Assembly: GCA_026391775.1 (NCBI GenBank)
Contig: JAPLDK010000074.1
Span: 177,669 to 241,668 of the forward strand
DNA: 64,000 nt
DNA from: Bacteroidota bacterium
GTDB taxonomy: Bacteria > Bacteroidota > Bacteroidia > Bacteroidales > FEN-979
Direction of reading: 5' to 3'
In this document: piece by piece, positions 7,845 to 15,518 of the stretch
Layout of the letters: each line of letters starts with the position of its first letter
Position numbering within the stretch: the stretch's first letter is position 1
Position numbers and translations under genes: made by a program
The notes under the pieces: model-generated
Database searches by the model: none
What the model was told of the DNA's origin: nothing
The model's input: the letters and a program-made list of their open reading frames with translations, nothing else

Positions 7845-8729
7845 ATGCAGATGATCCCTGAACAGATACTGAATGCCCTGTATGGATATTTTGAGAAGCA
7901 TCAACATTCTGACTTTCAGGTTCTTTCATCAAACCCCCTTGGAGGAGGATCAATAAACGAGGTTTACGTTCTTAAAACTACCATTGGACATTTTTGCCTT
8001 AAATACAACTACAGTGATGCCTTTCCAAAAATGTTCGAGACTGAAGCCAAAGGCCTTGAGCTTCTTTCAAAGGCCGGACCAATCAGAGTTCCAGGAGTCA
8101 TTTTTCATGACAATCTTCTTAATCATTCCTTTATTCTGCTGGAATTTATCCATTCAAAACCTCAGATTAAAGGGTTCTTTCAGGATTTTGGCAGAAGCCT
8201 TGCCAGTCTCCACGGGAATAAAAGCGAATTGTACGGCCTGGATTATAATAACTATATGGGCTCCCTGGCGCAAAACAATTGTTACCATTCCGACTGGGTG
8301 GATTTTTTTGTTGAGGAAAGGCTGGATAAGCAGTTGAAGCTTGCATTACATAAAGGTTTACTGGATAACTCCGGAGAAAAGCTTTTTGAAAAACTATATC
8401 TGAGGTTATATGAGCTTTTGCCTGAAGAACCTCCTTGCCTGGTACATGGTGATCTTTGGAGCGGAAATTACATTGTGTCGGAGGATGGAAGGGCTTGCCT
8501 GATTGATCCTGCTGCTTATTACGGGAACCGTGAGGTGGATCTTGCAATGTCGACATTATTCGGGGGTTTTAGTCCCGAATTTTATAATGCCTATAATGAG
8601 GAGTATCCGCTTATACCGGGGTGGAAAGACAGGCTAGACTTATACAATTTATATCCGCTGCTTATCCATCTTAATCTTTTCGGAACCAGCTATCTGGGAT
8701 CAATTTTAAGTATTTTGCGAAGATTCTGA
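7845..8729 (+). CDS. Fructosamine/ketosamine-3-kinase family protein
   Basis: The protein has 294 residues from the ATG at 7845; the TTG at 7827 further upstream would overlap the previous gene. It is an aminoglycoside-phosphotransferase-like kinase fold of the fructosamine kinase family. Landmarks are the N-lobe NPLGGGSINEVYVL with the following KYN lysine, the catalytic loop LVHGDLWSGNYIV with its Asp, and LIDPAAYYGNREVDLAM with the metal-binding Asp. FN3K-type enzymes phosphorylate sugar-derived adducts on lysines and so start deglycation of proteins. Bacterial members may also act on free ketosamines. It is the third gene of the ECF operon. Its last 24 bp overlap the end of the convergent lutB-like gene. 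Confidence 0.85.
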   Translation: MQMIPEQILNALYGYFEKHQHSDFQVLSSNPLGGGSINEVYVLKTTIGHFCLKYNYSDAFPKMFETEAKGLELLSKAGPIRVPGVIFHDNLLNHSFILLEFIHSKPQIKGFFQDFGRSLASLHGNKSELYGLDYNNYMGSLAQNNCYHSDWVDFFVEERLDKQLKLALHKGLLDNSGEKLFEKLYLRLYELLPEEPPCLVHGDLWSGNYIVSEDGRACLIDPAAYYGNREVDLAMSTLFGGFSPEFYNAYNEEYPLIPGWKDRLDLYNLYPLLIHLNLFGTSYLGSILSILRRF

Positions 8730-10097
8730 TCTTTCCTTCCAAAGTTCCTTAAAACTTTTCGTTGCCACTTTTGGCAATACTCTCCTGGGCCCCCAGAGCT
8801 TTTTTCCAAACCTGTTGATCGTACGGTTTTTCAGTTTGCTTCCGGGCTTATCGAGCATCCATCGGTTCATCATAACCATTCTCCAACCGCTGTTTACTTT
8901 TTTCCAGAAAAAAGAAATGTGTTTCTTTGAAACTGCCTCAGCCCGGTTATGAAGCAGAAGTTCATGTAACGGAATTTTTACGGGACAAACTTCTGTGCAT
9001 TTTCCGCAAAGACTGGAGGCGAAACTGAGGTGATTATATTCTTTGAATCCTTTAAAATGAGGAGAGATCACAGAACCAATAGGGCCAGAATAAACGGCGC
9101 CATAGGTATATCCTCCAACGCTTTTATAAACAGGACATCCGTTCAGGCATGCGCCGCATCGAATACAGGATAAGGCCTTTCTTTGCTCTTTCAATTTCAG
9201 AACATCGGTGCGGTGATTGTCAAGGAGGATCACATACATCTCTTCTGGTCCGTCGATTTCCCATTCCGTTCTTGGCCCAAGCAATATATTGTTATACACG
9301 GTGATATACTGGCCGGTTCCGTGATGGGCAAGAAGCGGAAGGAAAAGGTCAAGGTCATCAAGGGAAGGAATGATCTTTTCAATCCCAACTACAGCAATAT
9401 GAATACGTGGAAACGCAATGGAGAGCAACCCGTTTCCTTCGTTTTCAGTAAGTACAACAGCTCCCATATCAGCTACAAGGAAATTTCCGCCTGTTATTCC
9501 TACATCGGCCCTGATAAATTCTTTACGTAGCTTTTCTCGCACAAACAGGGTTATCTCTTCAGGTTTACTGCTTTCAGGCATGCCGAATTTTTCGTGAAAG
9601 AGCCTGGCAACATCTTCCTTGGATTTATGCATTGCAGGGGTAACTATGTGATAGGGTTTTTCACCTGCAATCTGGACTATGAACTCCCCAAGGTCGGTCT
9701 CAAACACTTCCCTTTTATTCTTTTCAAGCACCTCATTGATCTCTATTTCTTCGGAAATCATAGACTTCTGTTTCACAATGACCTGGGCCTTTGCTTTTTT
9801 AATAATATTCAGGATCTCTTTCTGTGCCTCCTTTTCTCCTGTAGCCCAAATTACCTTACCGCCCCGGCGCTCAAAATTATTCTCAAACTCCACTAAGTAT
9901 TTATCCAGATTGTTGATGACCTTATACTTAATGTTGGCAGCCCTTCTTTTAGCCAGCTCAAGATTTTGGAACTGACTTAGTCCCCGAATTACGGCGGCAT
10001 CATATTTCCCTATGTTAAAATTCAAACGACGCCTTTGTTCCTTGTCAAAAGACCGCTTGCCTGCATCTTCATTAAACTTATGATGTGCCTGGTTCAT
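8706..10097 (-). CDS. lutB: LutB-like iron-sulfur protein of lactate utilization
   Basis: A 463-residue protein with an N-terminal LUD domain (about 60-300). A ferredoxin-type region follows, with Cys311-x2-Cys314-x2-Cys317-x3-Cys321 (CIRCGACLNGC) and Cys364-x2-Cys367-x3-Cys371 (CGKCTEVC). In Bacillus LutB works with LutA (Fe-S oxidoreductase) and LutC (LUD protein) as an L-lactate dehydrogenase. Neither partner is in this window, so the gene symbol gives family, not a proven complex. The start ATG at 10097 gives MNQAHHKFNEDAGKRSF, typical for LutB. It follows rpiB on the same strand after 8 bp and is probably co-transcribed. Its 3' end overlaps the fructosamine kinase gene. Confidence 0.88.
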   Translation of the reverse strand: MNQAHHKFNEDAGKRSFDKEQRRRLNFNIGKYDAAVIRGLSQFQNLELAKRRAANIKYKVINNLDKYLVEFENNFERRGGKVIWATGEKEAQKEILNIIKKAKAQVIVKQKSMISEEIEINEVLEKNKREVFETDLGEFIVQIAGEKPYHIVTPAMHKSKEDVARLFHEKFGMPESSKPEEITLFVREKLRKEFIRADVGITGGNFLVADMGAVVLTENEGNGLLSIAFPRIHIAVVGIEKIIPSLDDLDLFLPLLAHHGTGQYITVYNNILLGPRTEWEIDGPEEMYVILLDNHRTDVLKLKEQRKALSCIRCGACLNGCPVYKSVGGYTYGAVYSGPIGSVISPHFKGFKEYNHLSFASSLCGKCTEVCPVKIPLHELLLHNRAEAVSKKHISFFWKKVNSGWRMVMMNRWMLDKPGSKLKNRTINRFGKKLWGPRRVLPKVATKSFKELWKERSESSQNT

Positions 10098-10105
10098 CCT
10101 TGGAT

Positions 10106-10555
10106 TTATATGATTTGGGATATTTTTTCCACTCTCCTTAAATGCCTTCCTCTCTCAAATTCAGTATCAAGAAAGACCTGCAAATACCTGAGCCCCTGTT
10201 CAGGAGTAAGAAACCTTGCAGGCAATGAAATAATATTTGCATCATTATGCTGCCGGGCAAGCTTCGTGATCTCTTCACTCCAGCATACAGCTGCCCTTAC
10301 CATTCTGTATTTATTAGCCACTATGGCAACACCGTTACCACTTCCGCAGATAATTATACCTCTTTCAAATTCATTTTTGTTAACGGCATCAGCCAGGGGG
10401 TGAATAGGATCAGGATAATCCATTCTCTCCTCTGAAAATGTACCAAAATCTTTTATTATAAATTTCTGTTTTTGAAGATACTCCTTTAAATACTCCTTAA
10501 GTTTATACCCTGCATGATCAGATCCTATTGCAATCTTTTTCAAAGAGTCAAGCAT
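10106..10555 (-). CDS. rpiB: Ribose-5-phosphate isomerase B
   Basis: RpiB interconverts ribose 5-phosphate and ribulose 5-phosphate in the pentose phosphate pathway. The start is placed at the ATG at 10555 (MLDSLKKIAIGSDHAGY), because the RpiB fold begins at IAIGSDHAG. The longer reading from 10612 adds 19 unrelated residues. At 149 residues it has the normal length. The phosphate-binding and active-site segment IIICGSGNGVAIVANKY carries the reactive Cys of the family; the usual CGTGxG is CGSGNG here, a mild change. It is followed after 8 bp by the lutB-like gene. A TACTTTTG -7-like box lies 27-34 nt upstream of the ATG (10582-10589). Confidence 0.93.
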   Translation of the reverse strand: MLDSLKKIAIGSDHAGYKLKEYLKEYLQKQKFIIKDFGTFSEERMDYPDPIHPLADAVNKNEFERGIIICGSGNGVAIVANKYRMVRAAVCWSEEITKLARQHNDANIISLPARFLTPEQGLRYLQVFLDTEFERGRHLRRVEKISQII

Positions 10556-11010
10556 TGTTAATTGTTTTTTTACAAAAGTAATCATAATGAAATCAAAATG
10601 AAGTAAAAGCAAAAAATATGCAGTATTATCTGCCTTAAGCTCACAATTTTAAAATTTCAACATTTGATTGTTAATAACCCATTATTTTTGTTGCAAACTT
10701 TTATAAAAATCATATGATTTCCTGTTATTCGCAAGTTTTCAGTTGATAACTAAATTTAAGCAATTGTTTATCAAATTGTGTTAACATGATCCTGGCTATA
10801 AATAAAAAGGTTTTTATACACCTAAAAAGAAACTGACACTTGTTGAAAAACAAAACAAATCACTGTAATACAATAAACTATACTTAAACATGTTTAAGTA
10901 ACACTGTTAACTCATGGTTCATTTATTATAATCCAAATTTTTCTAGTTTTTTTAACTAACAATTTCAACAGCTATTATAAATAACAATAAAAAGAATCTT
11001 TATTATTATT
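10556..11010. other. Long AT-rich gene-free region between rpiB and nadA
   Basis: This 455-bp stretch is the longest without a gene. It is strongly AT-rich, with many A and T runs, and has no reading frame with coding character on either strand. It carries the divergent control regions of rpiB and nadA and the perfect palindrome at 10881-10900. No tRNA-like or strong GC hairpin structure is visible. Confidence 0.7.
10881..10900. promoter_or_regulatory. Perfect 20-bp palindrome upstream of nadA, candidate operator
   Basis: The half-site TACTTAAACA is followed directly by its exact reverse complement TGTTTAAGTA, with no spacer. It lies 110 bp before the nadA ATG and 326 bp from the rpiB ATG. 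Such zero-spacer palindromes are typical dimeric repressor sites. The regulator is unknown. An NAD-responsive repressor is a reasonable guess given nadA. Confidence 0.5.
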
Positions 11011-11949
11011 ATGAAAACTTTCTCAGATCAGAATATTGCCGATAAAATCCTAAAGTTAAAAAAAGAAAAAAATGCTGTGATCCTGGCACATTATTACCAG
11101 GTCCCTGAAATACAAGATATTGCCGATTTTATTGGTGACAGTCTTCAGCTTTCACAAAACGCTAAAAGTACTGATGCTGATATCATTGTCTTTGCGGGCG
11201 TTCATTTTATGGCCGAAACAGCCAAAATTTTATGTCCTCAGAAAAAAGTTATACTGCCCGATCTTGAAGCAGGATGTTCATTGGCAGATTCTTGTCTTCC
11301 TGATCAATTTAAAAAGTTTAAAGAAGAACATCCCGGGCATATTGTTATTTCGTATATTAATTGTTCAGTTCATATCAAAACATTATCAGACGTTATATGC
11401 ACTTCAAGCAATGCGGTAAAAATAGTTGAATCATTTCCAAAAAACCAGAAGATCATTTTTGCCCCGGATAAAAATCTGGGTGGTTATATTAACCAGATCA
11501 CAGGAAGAAATATGGTATTATGGAACGGAAGCTGTGAGGTCCATGATATTATAAAGGCGGAAGAGGTTATTCGGTTAAAAACCTTGCACCCTGATGCAAA
11601 ACTCATTGCACATCCCGAATGCAAGGAAATTATTCTTAAACTGGCCGATTTCATTGGTTCTACTACGGCATTGTTGAATTTTTCCATTAATGACCGGTCA
11701 AATAAGTTCATAGTTGCAACCGAAACCGGCATTCTGCACCAGATGAAAAAGTCATCCCCCCACAAGGAATTTATCATTGTACCAACCGATGAGAAATGTT
11801 CATGTAATGATTGTCCTTACATGAAGCTGAATACGCTCGAAAAGCTGTACCTTAGCATGAAGAATGAAAAACCGGAAATCAGCCTGTCTGCGGAATTAAT
11901 AAAAGCAGCCAGTTTGCCGATACTTAAAATGCTGGAACTTTCTTCATAA
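11011..11949 (+). CDS. nadA: Quinolinate synthase
   Basis: NadA condenses iminoaspartate with dihydroxyacetone phosphate to quinolinate, the second step of de novo NAD synthesis, using a [4Fe-4S] cluster. The 312-residue protein shows the threefold pseudo-symmetric NadA pattern: [20 protein letters not shown] at the start, [28 protein letters not shown] with the first cluster Cys region, [10 protein letters not shown], the segment FAPDKNLG and, near the C-terminus, [14 protein letters not shown] with the last cluster Cys. The length is normal. nadB and nadC are not in the window. A MORN-repeat gene follows 8 bp downstream. The upstream AT-rich region carries a candidate operator. Confidence 0.96.
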   Translation: MKTFSDQNIADKILKLKKEKNAVILAHYYQVPEIQDIADFIGDSLQLSQNAKSTDADIIVFAGVHFMAETAKILCPQKKVILPDLEAGCSLADSCLPDQFKKFKEEHPGHIVISYINCSVHIKTLSDVICTSSNAVKIVESFPKNQKIIFAPDKNLGGYINQITGRNMVLWNGSCEVHDIIKAEEVIRLKTLHPDAKLIAHPECKEIILKLADFIGSTTALLNFSINDRSNKFIVATETGILHQMKKSSPHKEFIIVPTDEKCSCNDCPYMKLNTLEKLYLSMKNEKPEISLSAELIKAASLPILKMLELSS

Positions 11950-11957
11950 TCAAAACG

Positions 11958-13523
11958 ATGAGTCGATTTCTGAACATTTTTACATGTATTACGCTTGTGT
12001 TTTTTATGGTGCTGGCTTATCCTGCACATGCTCAGAAGAGTGATACAATTTTGAAAAACGGTTATCAGAAATTCACCTATCCCGGCGGCAAACTTTCCAG
12101 TGAAGGTCTGATCAGGGACGGTAAACCCGACGGATACTGGAAGTCATACTTTGAAAACGGGAAAATGAAATCCGAAGGCAACCGTAAGGATTTTGAAATT
12201 GATTCCCTGTGGAAGTTTTATAACGCAGACGGAAAGCTCATCCTTGAGATAACCTATAAAAAAGGAAAGAAAAACGGGATCAGGACAAGTTACCTGGATA
12301 AGGAAACCATAAGGGAAAATTACAAGAACGATGTTAAAGACGGGTATACAAGATATTATTACCCGGACGGAAAGCTTAAACTTGAGATCCCGTTTGTAAA
12401 AAGCGTGGAGCAGGGCTTTGGTAAGGAATATGCGACGGACGGGACTGTTATTACGCTGACGGAATACAAAAAAGGTTTTATTGTCGACAGGCTCAGGATT
12501 AACAGGAGAGACAAAAATAACCTGAAACAGGGTAAATGGTTTTTATTTTATGAAAACGGTATTATCAAACAGGATGGTAACTATCTGGACGACCAGAAAG
12601 ACGGGTATTTTAAGGAATATACGGAAACCGGGGATCTCCTGAAAATCAGTAAATATGTGATGGGGGGGCTTCAGCCCGAGGCAGAAGAGATTGCAAAACT
12701 TAAGGTCAGAAATGAATATTATCCCGACGGGAAGTTAAAAATATCAGCGATGTACCGTAATGAAAGCCCGGAAGGTATATGGAGGGAATATAAACCCGAC
12801 GGAACTATTGAGAAATCGGTCATATACCATAACGGTGTTATTACCGGGGAGGGCAATGTATTGGATGACGGGAATAAGGACGGGCACTGGAAAGAATTTT
12901 TTGCAGATGGTTCTTTGAAGTCTGAAGGCAATTTTGAAGACGGAAAACCGGTAGGGGATTGGAAATTTTATCATCTTAACGGCAAAACGGAACAGATTGG
13001 CAAATTCAATAAACAGGGAAAACCCGATGGCAAATGGAAATGGTTCTACGAGGAAGGCAAACTATTGAGGGAAGAAAATTACCATAATGGCTTAAGGGAT
13101 GGGCTTATGAGTGAATTCGATGAAGAAGGTATACTGATCCAGGAAGGGGAATTTATGAACGGGGAAGAGGATGGGCCCTGGTTCTACCTGACGGGGGACG
13201 ACTATGTTAAAGGAAACTTCAGGGATGGTTTGCGCAGCGGGATGTGGTGTACTTATTCCCTGGTTAAGAATGCTGAAAAAACCGATTCCCTTTTGATGTT
13301 TAAAGGCAATTTTATCGATGACCTCCCCGACGGTAAGCATATCTGGTACTGGGATAACGGAAAGGTTCACGACGAAGGGCTTTTTGTGATGGGAAAGAAA
13401 GAAGGTGACTGGATGATCAATAATTCCGACGGAACGCTGTTCCTTGTTATCACTTACAAAGATGGAGTTGAAACCCGGTTTGATGGTGTCAGGATAAAAC
13501 CCCCGTTCGAAAAGGAGGAATAG
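11958..13523 (+). CDS. Secreted MORN/YwqK-repeat protein
   Basis: A 521-residue protein with a signal peptide (about 1-25, ending AHAQ) and then almost nothing but short repeats of the form G-x-W-(K/x)-x-Y-x-x-N/D-G-K-L-x-x-E-x-x-Y-x-(D/N)-G. Examples are KPDGYWKSYFENGKMKSEG and KQGKWFLFYENGIIKQDG. This is the MORN-repeat (YwqK antitoxin-like) fold, a stack of beta hairpins. The database name 'toxin-antitoxin system YwqK family antitoxin' comes from Bacillus and should not be taken as function. In Bacteroidota such proteins are exported, and their role is unknown. No T9SS domain or lipobox is present, so it is probably periplasmic. It follows nadA by 8 bp. Confidence 0.85.
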   Translation: MSRFLNIFTCITLVFFMVLAYPAHAQKSDTILKNGYQKFTYPGGKLSSEGLIRDGKPDGYWKSYFENGKMKSEGNRKDFEIDSLWKFYNADGKLILEITYKKGKKNGIRTSYLDKETIRENYKNDVKDGYTRYYYPDGKLKLEIPFVKSVEQGFGKEYATDGTVITLTEYKKGFIVDRLRINRRDKNNLKQGKWFLFYENGIIKQDGNYLDDQKDGYFKEYTETGDLLKISKYVMGGLQPEAEEIAKLKVRNEYYPDGKLKISAMYRNESPEGIWREYKPDGTIEKSVIYHNGVITGEGNVLDDGNKDGHWKEFFADGSLKSEGNFEDGKPVGDWKFYHLNGKTEQIGKFNKQGKPDGKWKWFYEEGKLLREENYHNGLRDGLMSEFDEEGILIQEGEFMNGEEDGPWFYLTGDDYVKGNFRDGLRSGMWCTYSLVKNAEKTDSLLMFKGNFIDDLPDGKHIWYWDNGKVHDEGLFVMGKKEGDWMINNSDGTLFLVITYKDGVETRFDGVRIKPPFEKEE

Positions 13524-13565
13524 AATTCATTCCGGCGGAATTACCGGTGTTTAAATTTAAAGAAG

Positions 13566-14633
13566 ATGGAAAAGAGAAGACCAGGCCAGGGGGGCAGGGG
13601 TAAACCTGAAGGAATCCGAAGGCCAAGGAAGGATGATATTGGCAGGACCGAAAGGCCTGAAAGAAGGGACAAACCGGAAGGAAAACCTTGGGCAGAACGC
13701 AGGCCCAGGAGAGAAGATACAGGTAAGACTGAAAGGCCTGAAAGAAGGGACAAACCGGAAGGAAAACCTTGGGCAGAACGCAGGCCCAGGAGAGAAGATA
13801 CAGGTAAGACTGAAAGGCCTGAAAGAAGGGATAAACCGGAAGGAAAACCTTGGGAGGAACGAAAACCCAAAGAATACGGAAAATCCAAACCTTACAAAAA
13901 AGAATCCCCGAAAGAAGATCTTATAAGGCTTAACAAATACATTTCCAATTCCGGAGTATGTTCCAGGCGCGAAGCGGATAAACTCATACTTGCCGGGGTT
14001 GTCCGGGTTAACGGCAAGGTTGTGACTGAGCTCGGAAGTAAAGTATCGCCCGGCGATAAAGTACAATACGAGGAACAAACCATAAGCAAAGAAAGAACAA
14101 AATATATCCTGTTGAATAAACCCAAAGGTTATATCACTACCGTTGACGACCCGGAGAAAAGAAAAACTGTCATGAGCCTTATTGAGGGAGCCTGCAAGGA
14201 AAGGGTATATCCGGTGGGCCGGCTTGACAGAAACACAACCGGATTGTTGTTATTCACAAACGACGGAAATATCGCTAAAAAACTGACTCATCCGAAGTAT
14301 GGGATAAAAAAGATCTATCATGTTGAACTGGAGAAATCATTGACAAAGACCGACCTTGATAAAATCAGGGAAGGGCTGGATCTTGAAGATGGGATGGTTG
14401 AAGTTGACAAGATAGAATATATCGAAGGCACCAAATCAAAGAAAGAACTGGGCGTGGAATTACATTCAGGCAAGAACCGTGTTATCAGGAGGATTTTTGA
14501 GCACCTGGATTACAAGATCACACGACTCGACAGGGTTTATTATGCTGGGCTGACCAAGAAAAACCTTCCCCGTGGCCACTGGCGTATTCTGGATGAACAC
14601 GAAGTCAATATGTTAAAAATGATAAGTTCCTGA
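13566..14633 (+). CDS. rluB: RsuA/RluB-family pseudouridine synthase with repetitive basic N-terminal extension
   Basis: The 355-residue protein has two parts. Residues 1-120 are a disordered, Arg/Lys/Pro/Gly/Glu-rich tail built on a 27-residue repeat (TERPERRDKPEGKPWAERRP then RREDTGK). From about 122 there is a normal RsuA/RluB enzyme: the S4 RNA-binding domain (IRLNKYISNSGVCSRREADK), then the catalytic domain with Asp221 in VGRLDRNTTGLLLFTNDG and the closing RVIRRIFEHLDY motif. It isomerises a uridine in rRNA. RluB (23S U2605) is the best guess, but RsuA and RluF cannot be excluded. Basic tails on this enzyme are common in Bacteroidota; the near-identical DNA repeats are the unusual part. 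Confidence 0.88.
   Translation: MEKRRPGQGGRGKPEGIRRPRKDDIGRTERPERRDKPEGKPWAERRPRREDTGKTERPERRDKPEGKPWAERRPRREDTGKTERPERRDKPEGKPWEERKPKEYGKSKPYKKESPKEDLIRLNKYISNSGVCSRREADKLILAGVVRVNGKVVTELGSKVSPGDKVQYEEQTISKERTKYILLNKPKGYITTVDDPEKRKTVMSLIEGACKERVYPVGRLDRNTTGLLLFTNDGNIAKKLTHPKYGIKKIYHVELEKSLTKTDLDKIREGLDLEDGMVEVDKIEYIEGTKSKKELGVELHSGKNRVIRRIFEHLDYKITRLDRVYYAGLTKKNLPRGHWRILDEHEVNMLKMISS
13650..13860 (+). repeat. 81-bp tandem repeat inside the pseudouridine synthase gene
   Basis: Copies begin at 13650, 13731 and 13812 with GAAAGGCCTG. The first two units are nearly identical; the third diverges after about 50 bp. The period is 27 codons, so copy-number change keeps the frame. The top strand is purine-rich, which also leaves several false frames open. 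Confidence 0.93.
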
Positions 14634-14652
14634 ACTAACTCCTTTGAACAGA

Positions 14653-15480
14653 ATGAGCCCAATCAGTATTTTCATTGTAGAAGACGAACTGTTAATTTCC
14701 GCCAGCCTGAAATCCCAGTTACAGACCTTTGGTTATGAGGTGCTTGGTTCCAGTACTAAGGGAGAACAGTGTATCGGAGAAATAGAAAGACTTTCCAAGG
14801 AAGGCAAGGAGCCGGAAATCGTTCTTATGGACATACATCTTCGCGGAGAGATCGACGGAATAGAAACTGCGAGAAGACTGGTCGACATATTCAACTGTGC
14901 TATTATCTTTCTTACGGGTCAGAGTTCGAAAGAAATTTATGAGCGCTCCTTTAAGATCAAACCATTTGGGTATCTGCTGAAACCCATTGACATGGAACAA
15001 ACCAAAATGACTATTGAAATTGCCGCCTACCAGAGAAATCTTGAAATTGAAAACCTTGTTTACCAGCAGCAGCTTGAAGTCCTGCTTGAGGCAAGAAAGC
15101 GTGAAAATGATGAGATTATGGCAATGTACCAGACAATGATTAACAATTCCATTGTAGGAATGACTCTCACCCAGGACGATAAAATAGTATTTGCCAATCA
15201 ACATATTTCTGAAATTCTTGGTTTTAAAATGGAAGAGCTTACCGGGTTTAGTGTTCAGAGCCTCTTTGAATTTGTACACCCGGATGATAAAATAACAATA
15301 ATATCAAAAATGGTGTCAAGGCTGAACGGGATGGACGTCCCCAATGTAATCAGATTCAGGCTGTTGCGTAACGATGGAACAGTGCATAATCTTGAATCGT
15401 ATGCAAAGCTGATCCAATATAAAGGACGGCCGGCGATTCACCAGATCTATTTCGACACCACTCCTTTTCAGGAGCCCTAA
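14653..15480 (+). CDS. Receiver-PAS protein without output domain
   Basis: A 275-residue protein from the ATG at 14653; a TTG 9 bp upstream is also possible. Residues 1-125 form a CheY-like receiver domain: acidic pair Glu10-Asp11 (VEDELL), phospho-acceptor Asp60 (LMDIHLRG), Thr near 89 (FLTGQS) and Lys110 (LLKPID). A coiled-coil linker (about 128-160, rich in Glu, Arg and Leu) leads to a PAS domain (about 165-272: MTLTQDDKIVFANQHISEIL). No DNA-binding, GGDEF, kinase or phosphatase domain follows. It probably passes a phosphorylation signal to another protein through the PAS domain. No kinase is adjacent. It lies 19 bp after the pseudouridine synthase gene and may be read through from it. Confidence 0.85.
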   Translation: MSPISIFIVEDELLISASLKSQLQTFGYEVLGSSTKGEQCIGEIERLSKEGKEPEIVLMDIHLRGEIDGIETARRLVDIFNCAIIFLTGQSSKEIYERSFKIKPFGYLLKPIDMEQTKMTIEIAAYQRNLEIENLVYQQQLEVLLEARKRENDEIMAMYQTMINNSIVGMTLTQDDKIVFANQHISEILGFKMEELTGFSVQSLFEFVHPDDKITIISKMVSRLNGMDVPNVIRFRLLRNDGTVHNLESYAKLIQYKGRPAIHQIYFDTTPFQEP

Positions 15481-15518
15481 AAAGGAAAAGAGAGTTAAAC
15501 AAACCTTACCAATAAACC

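Noticed and set aside
10613-11010. Replication origin in the AT-rich gap
   Set aside because: The region is AT-rich and has one sequence near a DnaA box (TTATACACC), but no cluster of boxes and no dnaA or typical origin genes nearby. dnaG is 8 kb away and is not an origin marker.
11958-13523. Toxin-antitoxin system based on the YwqK name
   Set aside because: No toxin gene is adjacent, the protein has a signal peptide, and the name is a database carry-over from Bacillus.
13650-13860. CRISPR-like array
   Set aside because: The units are directly adjacent with no spacers and are in frame within a gene.
13541-13888. Minus-strand ORF of 115 codons and two other open frames over the 81-bp repeat
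   Set aside because: The repeat lacks stops in several frames because of its composition. The predicted proteins are simple repeats and the S4/pseudouridine synthase frame explains the DNA.
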